Positions 1 to 10,505 of a stretch of 64,000 bases of DNA are shown piece by piece; position 1 is the stretch's first letter; every line of letters begins with the position of its first letter. Source of the stretch: Amorphophallus konjac (lineage: Eukaryota > Streptophyta > Magnoliopsida > Alismatales > Araceae). A program made the translations under genes and the position numbers. The notes below the pieces were generated by a model, which was given only the letters and a program-made list of their open reading frames with translations, was not told the DNA's origin and ran no database searches. The stretch lies in the NCBI GenBank assembly GCA_022559845.1, contig JAHNEJ010002013.1, positions 620,001 through 684,000 on the forward strand. The letters run 5' to 3'.

Positions 1-3000
1 GATAAAAGTGCCTGTAGACGCTCCTGGCAGCATTCATTTTTGGAGCTTGGCAGTAGGTTCGGCTCCTTTAGTGGACCCTCAGAGGGAATGCAAAATGGAG
101 GAGGTAGAAACTTATGTCCATCCTGTTTCGGGGGTCAACGCCACCCGGCCCATATTAGAACCAGAACTGGTCAGGTGGGCTATGGCTATTCGGCCCAGTG
201 TATTGGTCTTCAGGAAGGGAGGCTTGCTCATTTTGGAGCCCTATTAGCCATTCCGTTTCAGCAGAAACTTTGGCTATGATCAGCATATTCCTCCATCGGT
301 TGCTCAGTTTCCTTTGGACAGCCGTGCCAAGCACGGGTCCACCATCGCCAGTGACGGTCGAACATGGTGGGATTTCTTTCATCGTCGAGAGGGCGTAACT
401 TTCAGGGTTCCGACCGTTTCTAATCGTATACCCCGTGTCACATCAGACTACATTAAGTGGTGGAATACACGCACCAACTTTTATAAAGATGGTAGAGGCG
501 CCTTTTGGGATGTGGCCGAGCGCGCTTTCTTAAAGCGACAATCAGGGCCTGTGTTTGAAATTGACGAGGTCCATCTGAAAAGGCTCTATTCACAGCACCA
601 GAAGGAGGTGGAAACATATATTGCCACGCGTCGGTCTTTGAAAGAGGGAGGTTCTGAAATACCCACTCCTGTCTTCTCTGAGATTAATGAAGACGCTTTT
701 ACAAAGGATCTGAGGCAGTTGGGCCATATAGGGGGTGTTCATTTGGATGTACAATATGCGTTCCCCCCATAGGAACCTCTCCCGACAGCAACTGCTTGGA
801 GGGGTCCGGTGGACAGGTTTCACCCTTATAGGGCGTTTGTGCGGAGGGAAGACCGCACCCAGACATATTATCAGCACACTTCTTGGCTTTTTGTACTGCT
901 AAATGTTCACAGGCTATCAGTGGAGAACCCAATAACTGGCATTCTGAATAAATCGCTTTTTGTTTCTTTTCATTATGTCGACGGCTAGTGTATGGATTAT
1001 CTCAGCCTGTTTCATTGCCTCGACTTCCACGGTCATAAAGACTTGGCTGCCTTGACAGAGAAGTGCCAGACCATTGGTGACATATGCTGGCTCGTGAAGG
1101 AGGCTGCTTCCCGATCGAAGGAGGTGGCTTATCTGTATTGGCCACTTTCCACATTTTATGATGGCCCAGCAGGTATGACCCTTCCTGTGCGCTCATGGCA
1201 TCTTTCTTTTATTGTTATGTTCTGCATCTGTCGACTATGACTGCCTTTCTTGTGTCTTGCACAGATAGACCTGACATAAAGCGGCAGGGACTTTACAGGA
1301 AGATTATTGCTCAAGCTGAGAAGCCTGCTTACTTTGAAATTCATGCAGCGGCACCTACGACCACTCCCTTGCCTCCGGGCAAGAAGAGGAAGCCTTCTGT
1401 GGTGAAAGCTGCAGTTGCCAAGGCCAAGAGGGCCAAGGTTGTTCGGGTCCAGCAGTCAGCTCCGGTTGTGACGGATGCCAGAACCCCTCTTCCAGACATC
1501 CCCTCTTTCGACGAATTCAGGTCTCAGAGGGAGGCCGCTCAGGAACCTGCCAAGAGTGGCGGTAATAGCTTGTAGATGCAATCTTCATTGTCTTCTTGAC
1601 TGATCTTTTAAGGAGTTCTTCGAGGCTGAGCTTCTCTTTATCTGATACAGCCCAGGAGCAGGTTGCAATGCCTGTGGAAAGGGACACGAGGCTGCCTTCT
1701 CCTACCCCGGCTGGCGAGGAGGAGGGTAAATGTGCTTTCTCATCTTTTTCATTATACTTCCACTATTTTTTGTTGTTGTATCCCTCAGAGGTTCTCTTTT
1801 GCTGAAGTGGTAGTCGGGGAGCAGACTGAGGCCATGATAGCAGCGGGAGAGTCGCCTCAACCGCAGGAGGGTCACAGGACTCAAACAAAACGGAGCCCCA
1901 TTCCGGCCAGACGCATAATCACCCGGTCTGCATCCCGGCATGCTCTAGAGGCGACCCCGCAGCACATAGCTAGTGTGGAGATATCCTCGGGCAGCTCTGA
2001 GACCGTCCCTGATAATGAGGAGGAAGTGACTTTCAGCGACAGTGAGGAGGAAGTTCTGAAATCAGAAGCCTTGCCCGTATTTGCAAAAGGCCTTCCGCCT
2101 TTACAGCCTCCTAAGCTACTGATGCTATCTTCTAAAGAAGAATTGCAAGAGGAGTTTGCCGGGCTTGACACCGAGGTTGACATAACCCCTCCGTTTGCTG
2201 CTTCAACTACGGAGCTTTCTCCCCTTTTGTCTCATTTCGAGGGTATAGACCCCACTTTAAAGGTAAGCTTCTCTTTTTTGTTTGTTTGTTGTTCTATTTA
2301 TTTTCTTTCATTCATTGCTGAAGGTCATTCTGCTTTGTCCTCAGGACCCTGTCATCATCCGCTCAGACGCAGCCGTAGTTTCTATGGCCGTTTCATCCAC
2401 AGACTTGGCCATTATCCCTGCTTTACCTTTAACTTGCATGGGAATTTCTTAGGTTATCCGCCCTGTGCCAGTAAGGATACAATCTTCAACTGACTTAGCA
2501 TCATTGGACTTGGGGGCCTCAGGAGAAAGTTCCGTCCCTGTCAGGGCCTCAGATTTTAGAGCCAAAGCAGACCCAGCCAAAAGCTCGGCTTTTATACCGG
2601 CAGCAGTAATGTCCATTGCGCCTGAGTCAGCAGTCCCTGCCATAGTGGCTACAGAGACTGGATTTCTGCCTCCACAGACTAGGGCGCCTTCGTCCCCATT
2701 ACCAGAAAGAGCAGTTGAAGATGAAGCCCCCGCTCAGGAGACCCATGAAGAGATAGCTCCCTCATTTATTGATTCTCCTCCTACGGGTGTTCAAGCCATA
2801 ACTCCTGAGGCAGCGGTAGCAGAGGAGTCTTCGGCTCGGCAGGAGAGTATAGAGAGGGACCAGCCAGCTCTCCCAGCAGATTTGCCGTCTTCGTCCTCCC
2901 GGCCGGCTATTGCGCTGTGGGCGGACATTGATAGTGAAGTGACCTTTGAAGTGATCCCCTCCACTTCTTTTGGCTTCGCATCATCTGAGAGCTTTGTATG

Positions 3001-3628
3001 GCAGAACCTGGATATGCTGCGCCAGCTAGTAGAATCCCAGCCTGGCTTGACACATTTGCAGCTGAAGGAAATTACTGATCGCTTCACTGTCGGCCTGCAG
3101 GCCATGGGCTGCCCTTTGGACATATGGGTTCAGCGTGTTCTACTTCTACTGAAATTCGTGCATCGGAGGGATTTCCTAGCACGGACTATGACCGACAAGC
3201 TGACGGCATTGAAGTTGTAGAGGTCAGAGTGCAAATCTGAGCTGGAGAAGCTGACGCTTGCCCTTGACGAACGCCAGGCTGAGCTATAGAGTGTTGTTCA
3301 GCGGGAGGAAGCTGTCCAGGACCGGATAGCCATTCTGGAAGCGGAACTCGCTGGACTTCGAGCCGAGCTGCAACAATTATCCTCTATTCGGCCACAGTCC
3401 ACCGAGGAGGTGGCCTTGTTGGAGGGACAGGTGATGTCTCTCCAGGGTATGTCCGTGAAGTTTCAGGAAGAGGAGGCACGCCTTCACGAGCTAAGAGCCG
3501 CTCCCGATGTGGGTCTTTTGGCCTTTGATGATATCTTCGACGGCCTTGAATTATCTCTTCTTTGTTTTCTTCTGTCCTCTTTTGTGATACAGTGTCCCCT
3601 CGGGGCTCTTTGTGTACTCCTCCTTTAA
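1..3628 (+). pseudogene. Plant mobile domain (PMD, aminotransferase-like) gene, multi-exon, degenerate, 5' end outside window
   Basis: I read about five exons: 1-1172, 1265-1561, 1651-1725, roughly 1808-2262 and 2345-3628. Introns 1173-1264 (GT..CACAG), 1562-1650 (GT..ACAG) and 2263-2344 (GT..CTCAG) keep the frame exactly when removed; the third, about 1726-1807, is less sure. Exon 1 has PMD hallmarks: an HFW segment, then EPY.PFRFSRNFGYDQ near 236-290 and YIKWW near 451. Exon 2 is Lys/Arg/Ala-rich and could be a nuclear-localisation stretch. The last exon ends in a Glu/Leu-rich coiled coil (about 3200-3520). In-frame TAG codons at 245, 770, 986, 2450, 3218 and 3287 inactivate it. PMD proteins occur as host genes and as cargo in plant transposons. 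Here the gene lies antisense to Tat element C, on the 3' side of its pol, so I infer captured cargo. The exact protein function is unknown. Confidence 0.72.
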
Positions 3629-4377
3629 TGAAAAGGAATCTTCAGCTTCATGTGTATCCATCGTCTTTTCTATGTGGTTTCATCACTTTGGGAAGTGGGG
3701 TAGTGGTTCTAGCAGTCCCTCCTGTGAATGGCCCGTACCTGGCAGGAGAGCGTCCATCCCTTCATAGAAAGGATGGGGAACTCGCTCCACCGCGTGACAG
3801 CATCCGGGGGGCATGCTTAAACCGAATTCTGTTGGTAGTAGCAAACGTCTTCTTTGGCCATATGTGCCGCAAGGGAGACTGTTTACGGGAATGTGAATGA
3901 AAAGGCCTAGAGCATCATCTGGAACGGGCGAATGGTCCATCCCGAGTAGGTTTCAAAGCAGGTCGGGGCAGTGTGCCAATCAGCCGGTGCATGATTTCAT
4001 CATCAATATTGGGCTCATATTGATGCAGCGAAGTTTTATAGGTTTCATCAGAATAGACGTAAGGTCTAGACTAGATAGGGTTACCTCAGGTAGGACTTTG
4101 AAGGTCCGTGGTTTTCATTAGGACAGATGTAAGATTTGAACCAGATGGGGTTTCATCATTGATCGGGCGGGGTGCCGGCCGATCAATAGCTGGTTTCATC
4201 ATCGACATTGGGTTTATATCGATGCAAAGAAGTTTCATAGGTTTCATCAGAATAGACGTAAGGTCTAGACTGGATAGGGTTTTATCATTGATCGGGCGGG
4301 GTGCTAGTCGATCAATAGCTGGTTTCATCATCGACATTGGGTTTATATCGACGCAAAGAAGTTTCATAGGTTTCATC
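3629..4377. repeat. GTTTCATC-type higher-order tandem repeat, left part
   Basis: After the PMD gene the sequence becomes repeats built from GTTTCATC, AGACGTAAGGTCTAGACTGG, GATCGGGCGGGGTG and GACATTGGGTTTATATCGA, with a period near 125-130 bp (clear from about 4000 on). The same units resume at 25765, directly after element A. The interrupted unit GGTTTCATC/AGAATAGACG is restored if A is removed. No gene is seen; ORFs here only reflect the repeat. Confidence 0.8.
4373..4377. repeat. Target site duplication of element A, left copy (TCATC)
   Basis: TCATC immediately precedes the LTR start TGTTAGGG and matches 25765-25769 after the other LTR. Confidence 0.9.
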
Positions 4378-5338
4378 TGTTAGGGTGCTAGGCCCGGATA
4401 CAGAGGGGGGTGAATGTATCCTTCTACAGAATATGGCCAAATTAAAACTAGGATGCTAAAGAAAGACACATGATAGAACTAATTCATTTCAACTCAAATA
4501 CAAACTCATGGGCGTGCCTATCCAAGCATCTAGCGGAAGCAATCAATCAATCAAGCCACTGCACAAGAGATTTTAGGTGGTTCGGTCCACAGACCTACAT
4601 CCACCCCTCACTCCCAACCGGAGTGAGGCTTCACTAGCAAATGCTAGAACCAAGCAGACTCAGTCTGCAAACAGTTGCTGCCACACAGCTTGACCAGGGG
4701 AACAGCCTCCCCTCTTCCTCCCAACCGGAGGGACACCCAAGTGACTCCCAGCCATTTGGAAACTAGAGGTCGAAGACCTCTCTTCCTCCAGACCAGGAGG
4801 GACCACTGGACTTGCAACCACAAGCCCAGAACCGGAGGACTAGCCTCCCTTCCTCTAACCAGAGGGCAACCCACAAGTGACAACCTGTCACTTGCAGCCT
4901 GGAGATCAGATCTCCCTTCTCCTGAACCAACAGGAGGAACCCGACCCCCAACAAGGCAATCGGAAGAACAAAGATGATCAGAAAATAAAGGAAAAACAAT
5001 AAAGGAAAATAACACAGCAATCAGAAAGCTGTAAAAGATGAAATGCACAATGTGGCTCTCAACGGAGCTGACTGGCCTGGATCTGATCCACGGTCCAGTG
5101 AAGACAGATCTTCAAGCAGCTTCTTCCTTCTTTTCCACGAGCTCTCTCTCTCACTCTCTATCTCTCTTTCTTTCTCTTCTGCTCTCTTAATCTCTCACTC
5201 ACTGCTATCTCTTCACGGCTTCTCTCTTCTATCTCTTCTTCCTCTCTTTTCCTTCTTTTTCACTTCTTCTGGATCGAAGGGCTTTCTGCTCTTCAGGCTT
5301 CTGCTTCGATCGACCTTCATCTTAAGACGAAGGCTCCA

Positions 5339-5345
5339 TTTTATA
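5339..5345 (-). promoter_or_regulatory. TATA box of element A 3' LTR
   Basis: TATAAAA on the minus strand lies between the U3 motif arrays and the low-complexity leader; the same heptamer is at 13807-13813 in the other LTR. Transcription would start about 30 bp downstream, near 5310. Confidence 0.6.
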
Positions 5346-5509
5346 CCTGGAGCAGCAGCAGGGCGCGTGTGGCTTCCACAGTTCCCGCCTTAAGAGTTCG
5401 AACTACGTGGCAGCATCCAACAGGCTGTCAGACCACGTGTCCTCATCTGGGCATTTTCCTTATCCTCGGATCACGTGCCCAGCACCAGTACGCTCAGCAG
5501 CTGGAGGTG

Positions 5510-5915
5510 GATGGCGTCAACTCACTTGCTCCAAAGAGTTGACGCAGTCATCAGAAATCTTCAAACTTCTTAACCGCTGCGTCGACTCCATCAGCCTATT
5601 ACGTTGACGTTTTGAAGGCAGCCAGAGATAAGTCGTCCCTTTCTTGGACTGCTGCGTCGACGCTGCCAGTTGGTGGCATTGACGCACGAACGTGTACATT
5701 TCTATACTGGCATCTCTTAAGCCGCTGCGTCGACGCTGCTTGTTGATGGCGTTGACGCAGTGGAAGATTTCGTGAAGGCTTCATCGCTTGTAAGAGTCTC
5801 TGCTACTTTAACTGCTGCGTCGACGCTGCTTGCTTGTGGCGTTAACGCAATAGAAGACATCGTGAAAACTTCGTCTACTGATGTGTGGAAGCTTTAAGCT
5901 TCAGGCGTCGACCCT
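5510..5915. repeat. GCGTYGACGC palindrome cluster in U3 of element A (TATA-proximal)
   Basis: Repeats of GCGTCGACGC or one-base variants (GCGTTGACGC, GAGTTGACGC, GCGTCGACCC) occur near 5512, 5538, 5579, 5599, 5653, 5674, 5726, 5750, 5814 and 5905, often paired as CTGCGTCGACGCTG..GGCGTTGACGCA. A second cluster lies at about 7045-7340. Repeated palindromes in the LTR control region are a described Sirevirus trait, so I read them as cis-regulatory. Confidence 0.75.
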
Positions 5916-5929
5916 GTTCCCTTCAGCAA

Positions 5930-7360
5930 CAATAATGAAGTGTATAGACTTAGTGTTAACGTGAAGCATTGTATAGACTTCAGAGATCAATATAGCAAGT
6001 GTGTACATAGTTAGGGAGTGTATAGACTTAGCAGTCTAGGTCTCTAACAACGAGTGTATAGACTTGCAACTCTTCATGAGATCTCAGTGTATAGACTTAA
6101 CCAATGTATATAGTTGAAGATCTAACAATCGAGTGTATAGAGTTAGTTATGTGAGCATGCGTTGTATAGACTTCACACAAGAAGACAAACAGGCTGTACA
6201 GACTAGGAGAGTTGAATCCAGTGTACAGACTTGTTGATATCAAACGAAGAGCTTCCAGTGTATGGACTTTGCAATGTAAACAACAATGTATATACTTAGA
6301 GAACTGAAGTCTAGTGTATAGACTTGGAGAATTGAAGTCTAGTGTATAGACTTTGGAGAACTGAGTCTAGTGTATAGACTTGGAGAATTGAAGTCTAGTG
6401 TATAGACTTCATCAAATGAAGAGCTTCAAGTGTATGGACTTTGCAATGCAAACAGCAATGTATAGACTTTGTTAAGAAGGTGCTCGATGTACAGACTTGC
6501 CTATGCGAAGCCACTGTACAGACATTGAAAACGTGAAGCCAAAGTGTAGACTTCACGCTGTACAGACTTGAGGCTTTGATGAACGAAGGTTCAGTGTAGA
6601 GTTGGAATGTTAGGCCCAATGTATAGACTTTATGCGTGAAGCAGCACAATGAATAAGTGTGTACATTGAGACCCAGTGTATAGACATGACCTAACAGTCC
6701 AGTGTATAGACTTGAATAGCTGAAAGCTACAGTGAGAGAGTGTATACACTTGACCAGATCAAGGGCAATTCGAGTGTACAGACCTCATGCCATGAGACGC
6801 TGAGAGAGACAGTCCAATGTACAGACTTATGAAGACTGATGCATGAACAGTAATGCATAGACTTAGGAGCATGAAGGCCAATGTGTAGACATCAACTATC
6901 AAGACGCTAAGGAAGACGGACAATGTACAGACTTCCTGTAACAGTCTGATGTACAGACTTCATGAAGCTAGACCAGCGGCTGTACAGACTTTGAAGGAGG
7001 ACAAATGTATGGACTTGGTGACGTGAAAGCGATGTACACACTTATAGCGTTGACGCTAATGTCTTGAGAATGCTCACAGCGTTGACGCTGCATGAGACGT
7101 AGGCTGTACAGACTTAGCATGTGAAGACTGATGTGCATACTTGCTGAGTTGACGCTGTAGCCCAATGAGTTGACGCTGCATCGTATATTCTTGATGATCA
7201 ACTGATGATGTATAGACTTCATCAAATGAAGAAACTGAACTGAAGCGTCGACGCATCATCTCAAGGAGTTGACGCACTACTGTATGGACAGATACAAAAA
7301 TGACCAAGGGGTCGACGCATCGGCACACTGAGTTGACGCACTGCAGTGACAACTGTACAG
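5930..7360. repeat. Dispersed array of about 40 TGTAYAGACTT motifs in U3 of element A
   Basis: The 11-mer TGTATAGACTT or TGTACAGACTT, often preceded by AG or AGTG, recurs every 20-40 bp from about 5939 to 7350 (for example 5939, 6019, 6055, 6315, 6343, 6369, 6398, 6923, 6949, 6979, 7105, 7207). Spacers are mostly unique. The whole array is copied at about 14407-15835 in the other LTR. It lies upstream of the TATA box in element orientation. Confidence 0.85.
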
Positions 7361-7581
7361 ACAGAGTGTAGCAATGAATGCTTTATGCATCAGTTAACAT
7401 GACTGAACATCAAAATATATTAAACTAAACTGAGCAGCAAGATGACTGAACATTTGATTAACTCACATCAACAACCAATCATCAAAACCAAATCAATCAT
7501 CAAAATAGAACATCAATGCATGGTGACTCACAATGTATGACTCACATTAAAACCAATCATCAAAACGACAGAGGCACAACA

Positions 7582-10150
7582 ATCTCCCCCTTTTTGATGA
7601 TGGCAACTCTACACAGTGAGTCAATCTGATGGTGAGTCAATCTGATGCTGATGACTCAAACTATTCTCCCCCTTTGACTTCATCAAAAAGAAAATAGTTT
7701 GAGAAATTATAGCATGTATAAAAATTCAGACAATTTCTCCCCCTTTAGGAGTTTCAGCAAAAGCATGAGTTAGAGATACTCAAAATGAACCTGCATGCAC
7801 TTATTGAATGATATACTCCCTCTTTGGCAAACAATCTCCCCCTTTGGTATAATCAATAAACCATGGGAAGGGGTGAATGCTGATGCAGATACCAGAATGC
7901 AAGAACATAATTCTCCCCCTTTAAGAGTTTCTATGCAGCATGATGCATAAGACATGGAAGCTCCCCCTCAATAAGTGAAATCTTATGAGATGGATGAGAA
8001 GGAGACCACAGGGGCAAACAAGGAGAAGTTCAGGTCAATGAACCAAGGACAATAAGCAGAAAAGGTTCAAATAAGCAGATTTAAAAATAAGCTCCAAACA
8101 GAAATAATTCATCAAGATTTTCAAGGAGATATCAATCTCATAAATCCAAAACATAATTTTTCAAAGTCTTCCATTATAGGGACTTATGAATGAGCCTTTT
8201 GAACAGCATGGTTTAAACATGATGTATGCAGAGTTTATCAATAAAATTCTGTATTGATATCTAAAACCATGTTTTAATAAAAATGAACCAAGCCCTCATA
8301 TTTATCTTGATTGTCCTCCCTTTGTCTTACACAATCAAATTTATTGCCTTCTTTCAGAATTACATGCACTAGTATTGAGATTAAGCAATTATGAAATCAT
8401 ATTATTTTGTCTAGGGTTGTAGCAATTTGATTTTAGCATCAATATTCAGATATTTCAATTTGTTCAACAATTTTCCATGCTACAAATTTTACGAGCACTC
8501 TAGTTCAGTGCACACATTGTAACTAGAGGATATACCTTGATCAGAGGCCAATATCCCTAAGCCCTTAGTGTGACTAACTGTCATGCTTTATGTGAACAGA
8601 GTTAGCATTTACACATCATGACACACTACAACTCATTTTTTTAATGAGTGAGTTGTATTTCTCAGTGTGCATGCCATTGCTCTGCCTGATTTTCAATAAA
8701 TTTTATGCAGAGTTAACTAAGGCACCTCATGACACAGTCCTTTGGACATGTGTTTCTCAGTGACCAATGTCATTGCTCTGACAGATATTACCCTTTAGAC
8801 ATTTCAGAAAAATTCATTTGCTTCAAATCAATAATAGTTTCATGTACTTAATCAGTTGAAGTCATGTATTCAAAAGTGCAGATTTCAGAAGTTTTCACAA
8901 GACACAACATGAAACAGATGGTTAAGGTTTATTAAACATGCTTCAGATATTTTAAAGAGATTTTAAAGCCAAACTCATTGAGTACATTAAATTTAAACCA
9001 CATGAGTTATTTTAGTCATTCATAAAAATGTATAATAGAAGATTTCTAGTTCAAGAATTTTCAGATTTATGATCGAGATAGTCCCATTGAAATCTTCATG
9101 ACAGACTGATAGAATTCTGAAGCCAAATGATACCAATTGATAGGAGAAATACCAATTGTTAAGAGAGATTGTGAAGCTCAAAGTTTTCAAAATATGATTA
9201 AGGTTTGTCAACAAAATCAATAAGAAAGGATATGCAATGAGTTCTGACACATGTATGCATTTGACAACCTATATGTAATGCATTGACTCCCCCTCACAAT
9301 ATGCATTCAAACTCTCTCTTTGGCATTTTCAATATAAGGAAATGCAATGCACTATATGTATGCAGGGACATGCAAAGACTCAACATTGAATGATATGCAA
9401 GGATATGCATCTAACTCCCCCTGAAAACATGTAATGTTTGCACTGAAAACTGAACATATGATTCCAAATGATATTGTGACTTGTGCACAATCAGACTGTC
9501 CTATCAGTAAAGTGACCCATGGTACTAGGCGGAGCACTTGGTCTAAAAGACCACCTCACACATAGTAAGAACCTCCAGACAGACTTACCTGCCTTTTGGT
9601 ACCTTACCATTTATATACCATTGAGGTCATGCATAATTATTCAACATGCAGTCCTATATGCAATTCAGAATTTTAGTGAGCTATTGCAACACACAAGTTT
9701 CAAGTCACACTCATATGCAGTTCAGATTTTTCAGAAAATTCGAAATGCAATTTGTTTTCAGAGTCTATGCATAACACAATGATCAAGCAATTGAAATTAG
9801 CCTATGTATGCATCAGATACAGACAACCCTTCTTAATCTGATATTTACACAGAACTCTCTGCAAATGCATGATCAGAAAATAATGCACATGGCAAATGAT
9901 GAATGAAAATGTAAAAACATATTTAACTTGCTATGCATTAAAACTAAAAACAAGAAGAGCAGGAAGTTTACCTGAAAAGTTCAGTATGGGGTTTTCTTCT
10001 TGAGTGCCTTGGATCATTACCCCTTTTTATTTCAGTCCCAAGGCACACCTGCATAGCAATGTTATTTTGCACAAACAGGTGCCCAAGAAGCCTTGGGTCC
10101 TGACATGACAGTATTACTCCTAGCAGGTTTTCTCAACAATTTTCGTGCAT
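7582..10150 (-). other. Element A non-coding 3' region with multiple polypurine tracts
   Basis: This AT-rich stretch between gag and the 3' LTR shows no conserved pol domain on either strand. Element-sense polypurine tracts (plus strand TCTCCCCCTTT) occur at about 7583 (abutting the LTR, the functional PPT), 7664, 7736, 7832, 7912, with shorter CTCCCCCT forms near 7961, 9287 and 9415. Multiple PPTs next to the 3' LTR are a known Sirevirus hallmark. Small ORFs here show no family signature. Confidence 0.75.
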
Positions 10151-10159
10151 GAAGGTCAT

Positions 10160-10505
10160 CAGACTTCATCAAATTGCAATTATACATTGAGTGACCAATT
10201 TGTCCACATCAATGGCATGAATTAGCAGATTTCAAATTCCTCTTATGCACATTTCTGTTGTCATGAAGTTCATTTGCAGAGAGAGAGTTCTGTTTACTAT
10301 AATGATAGTAAGATGCACCAGATTTCGGATTTAATCTATGCACATTCTTATTAGCATGAAATCCATGTGTACATGCATGAGATTTTCTGTTAACAGAATA
10401 AGAATTCTGTTTACCAAAACCAGTTTGGTTTTGATATCCTGCCAGCCAACAGGTTGCAGCCCTGTGACCTGACTTCCCATAGTTATAACATGAAAGTTTT
10501 GCAAA
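10160..10505 (-). pseudogene. Element A gag tail beyond the stop, with extra decayed zinc knuckles
   Basis: Reading on in the frame of gag after the TAA gives a knuckle with one Cys replaced (CYNYGKSGHRAATC), a more decayed one, then CH-stop-CGQIGHSMYNC followed by GPKASWAP, the usual end of a Sirevirus gag. So the ancestral Gag was over 100 residues longer and had about eight knuckles. In-frame stops are TAA at 10506 and TGA inside the last knuckle. Confidence 0.65.

Larger units (their letters stand above)
4378..7581 (-). repeat. Element A 3' LTR
   Basis: This 3204-bp LTR matches 12847-15853 plus 25564-25764 almost base for base (roughly 1-2 percent difference by eye). On the element-sense minus strand the order is U3 with motif arrays (7360 down to 5500), a TATA box near 5345, then a pyrimidine/purine-rich R-U5 and the conserved stretch around 4565-4640 that is also seen in LTR F. 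Small ORFs here are duplicated in the other LTR and are not genes. Confidence 0.92.

Noticed and set aside
4644..5048. ORFs in the A LTR (both strands, also at 13144-13793)
   Set aside because: Present in both LTR copies, low complexity, different lengths because of small changes, no family signature.
5930..7360. CRISPR-like look of repeated motifs with unique spacers
   Set aside because: Spacing is irregular, motifs are degenerate 11-mers, and the array lies inside a plant LTR duplicated at 14407-15835.
8000..10000. Possible pol remnants in the AT-rich part of element A
   Set aside because: I found no integrase, RT or RNase H motif in any frame; the longest ORFs are short and Phe/Leu/Ile-rich without pattern.
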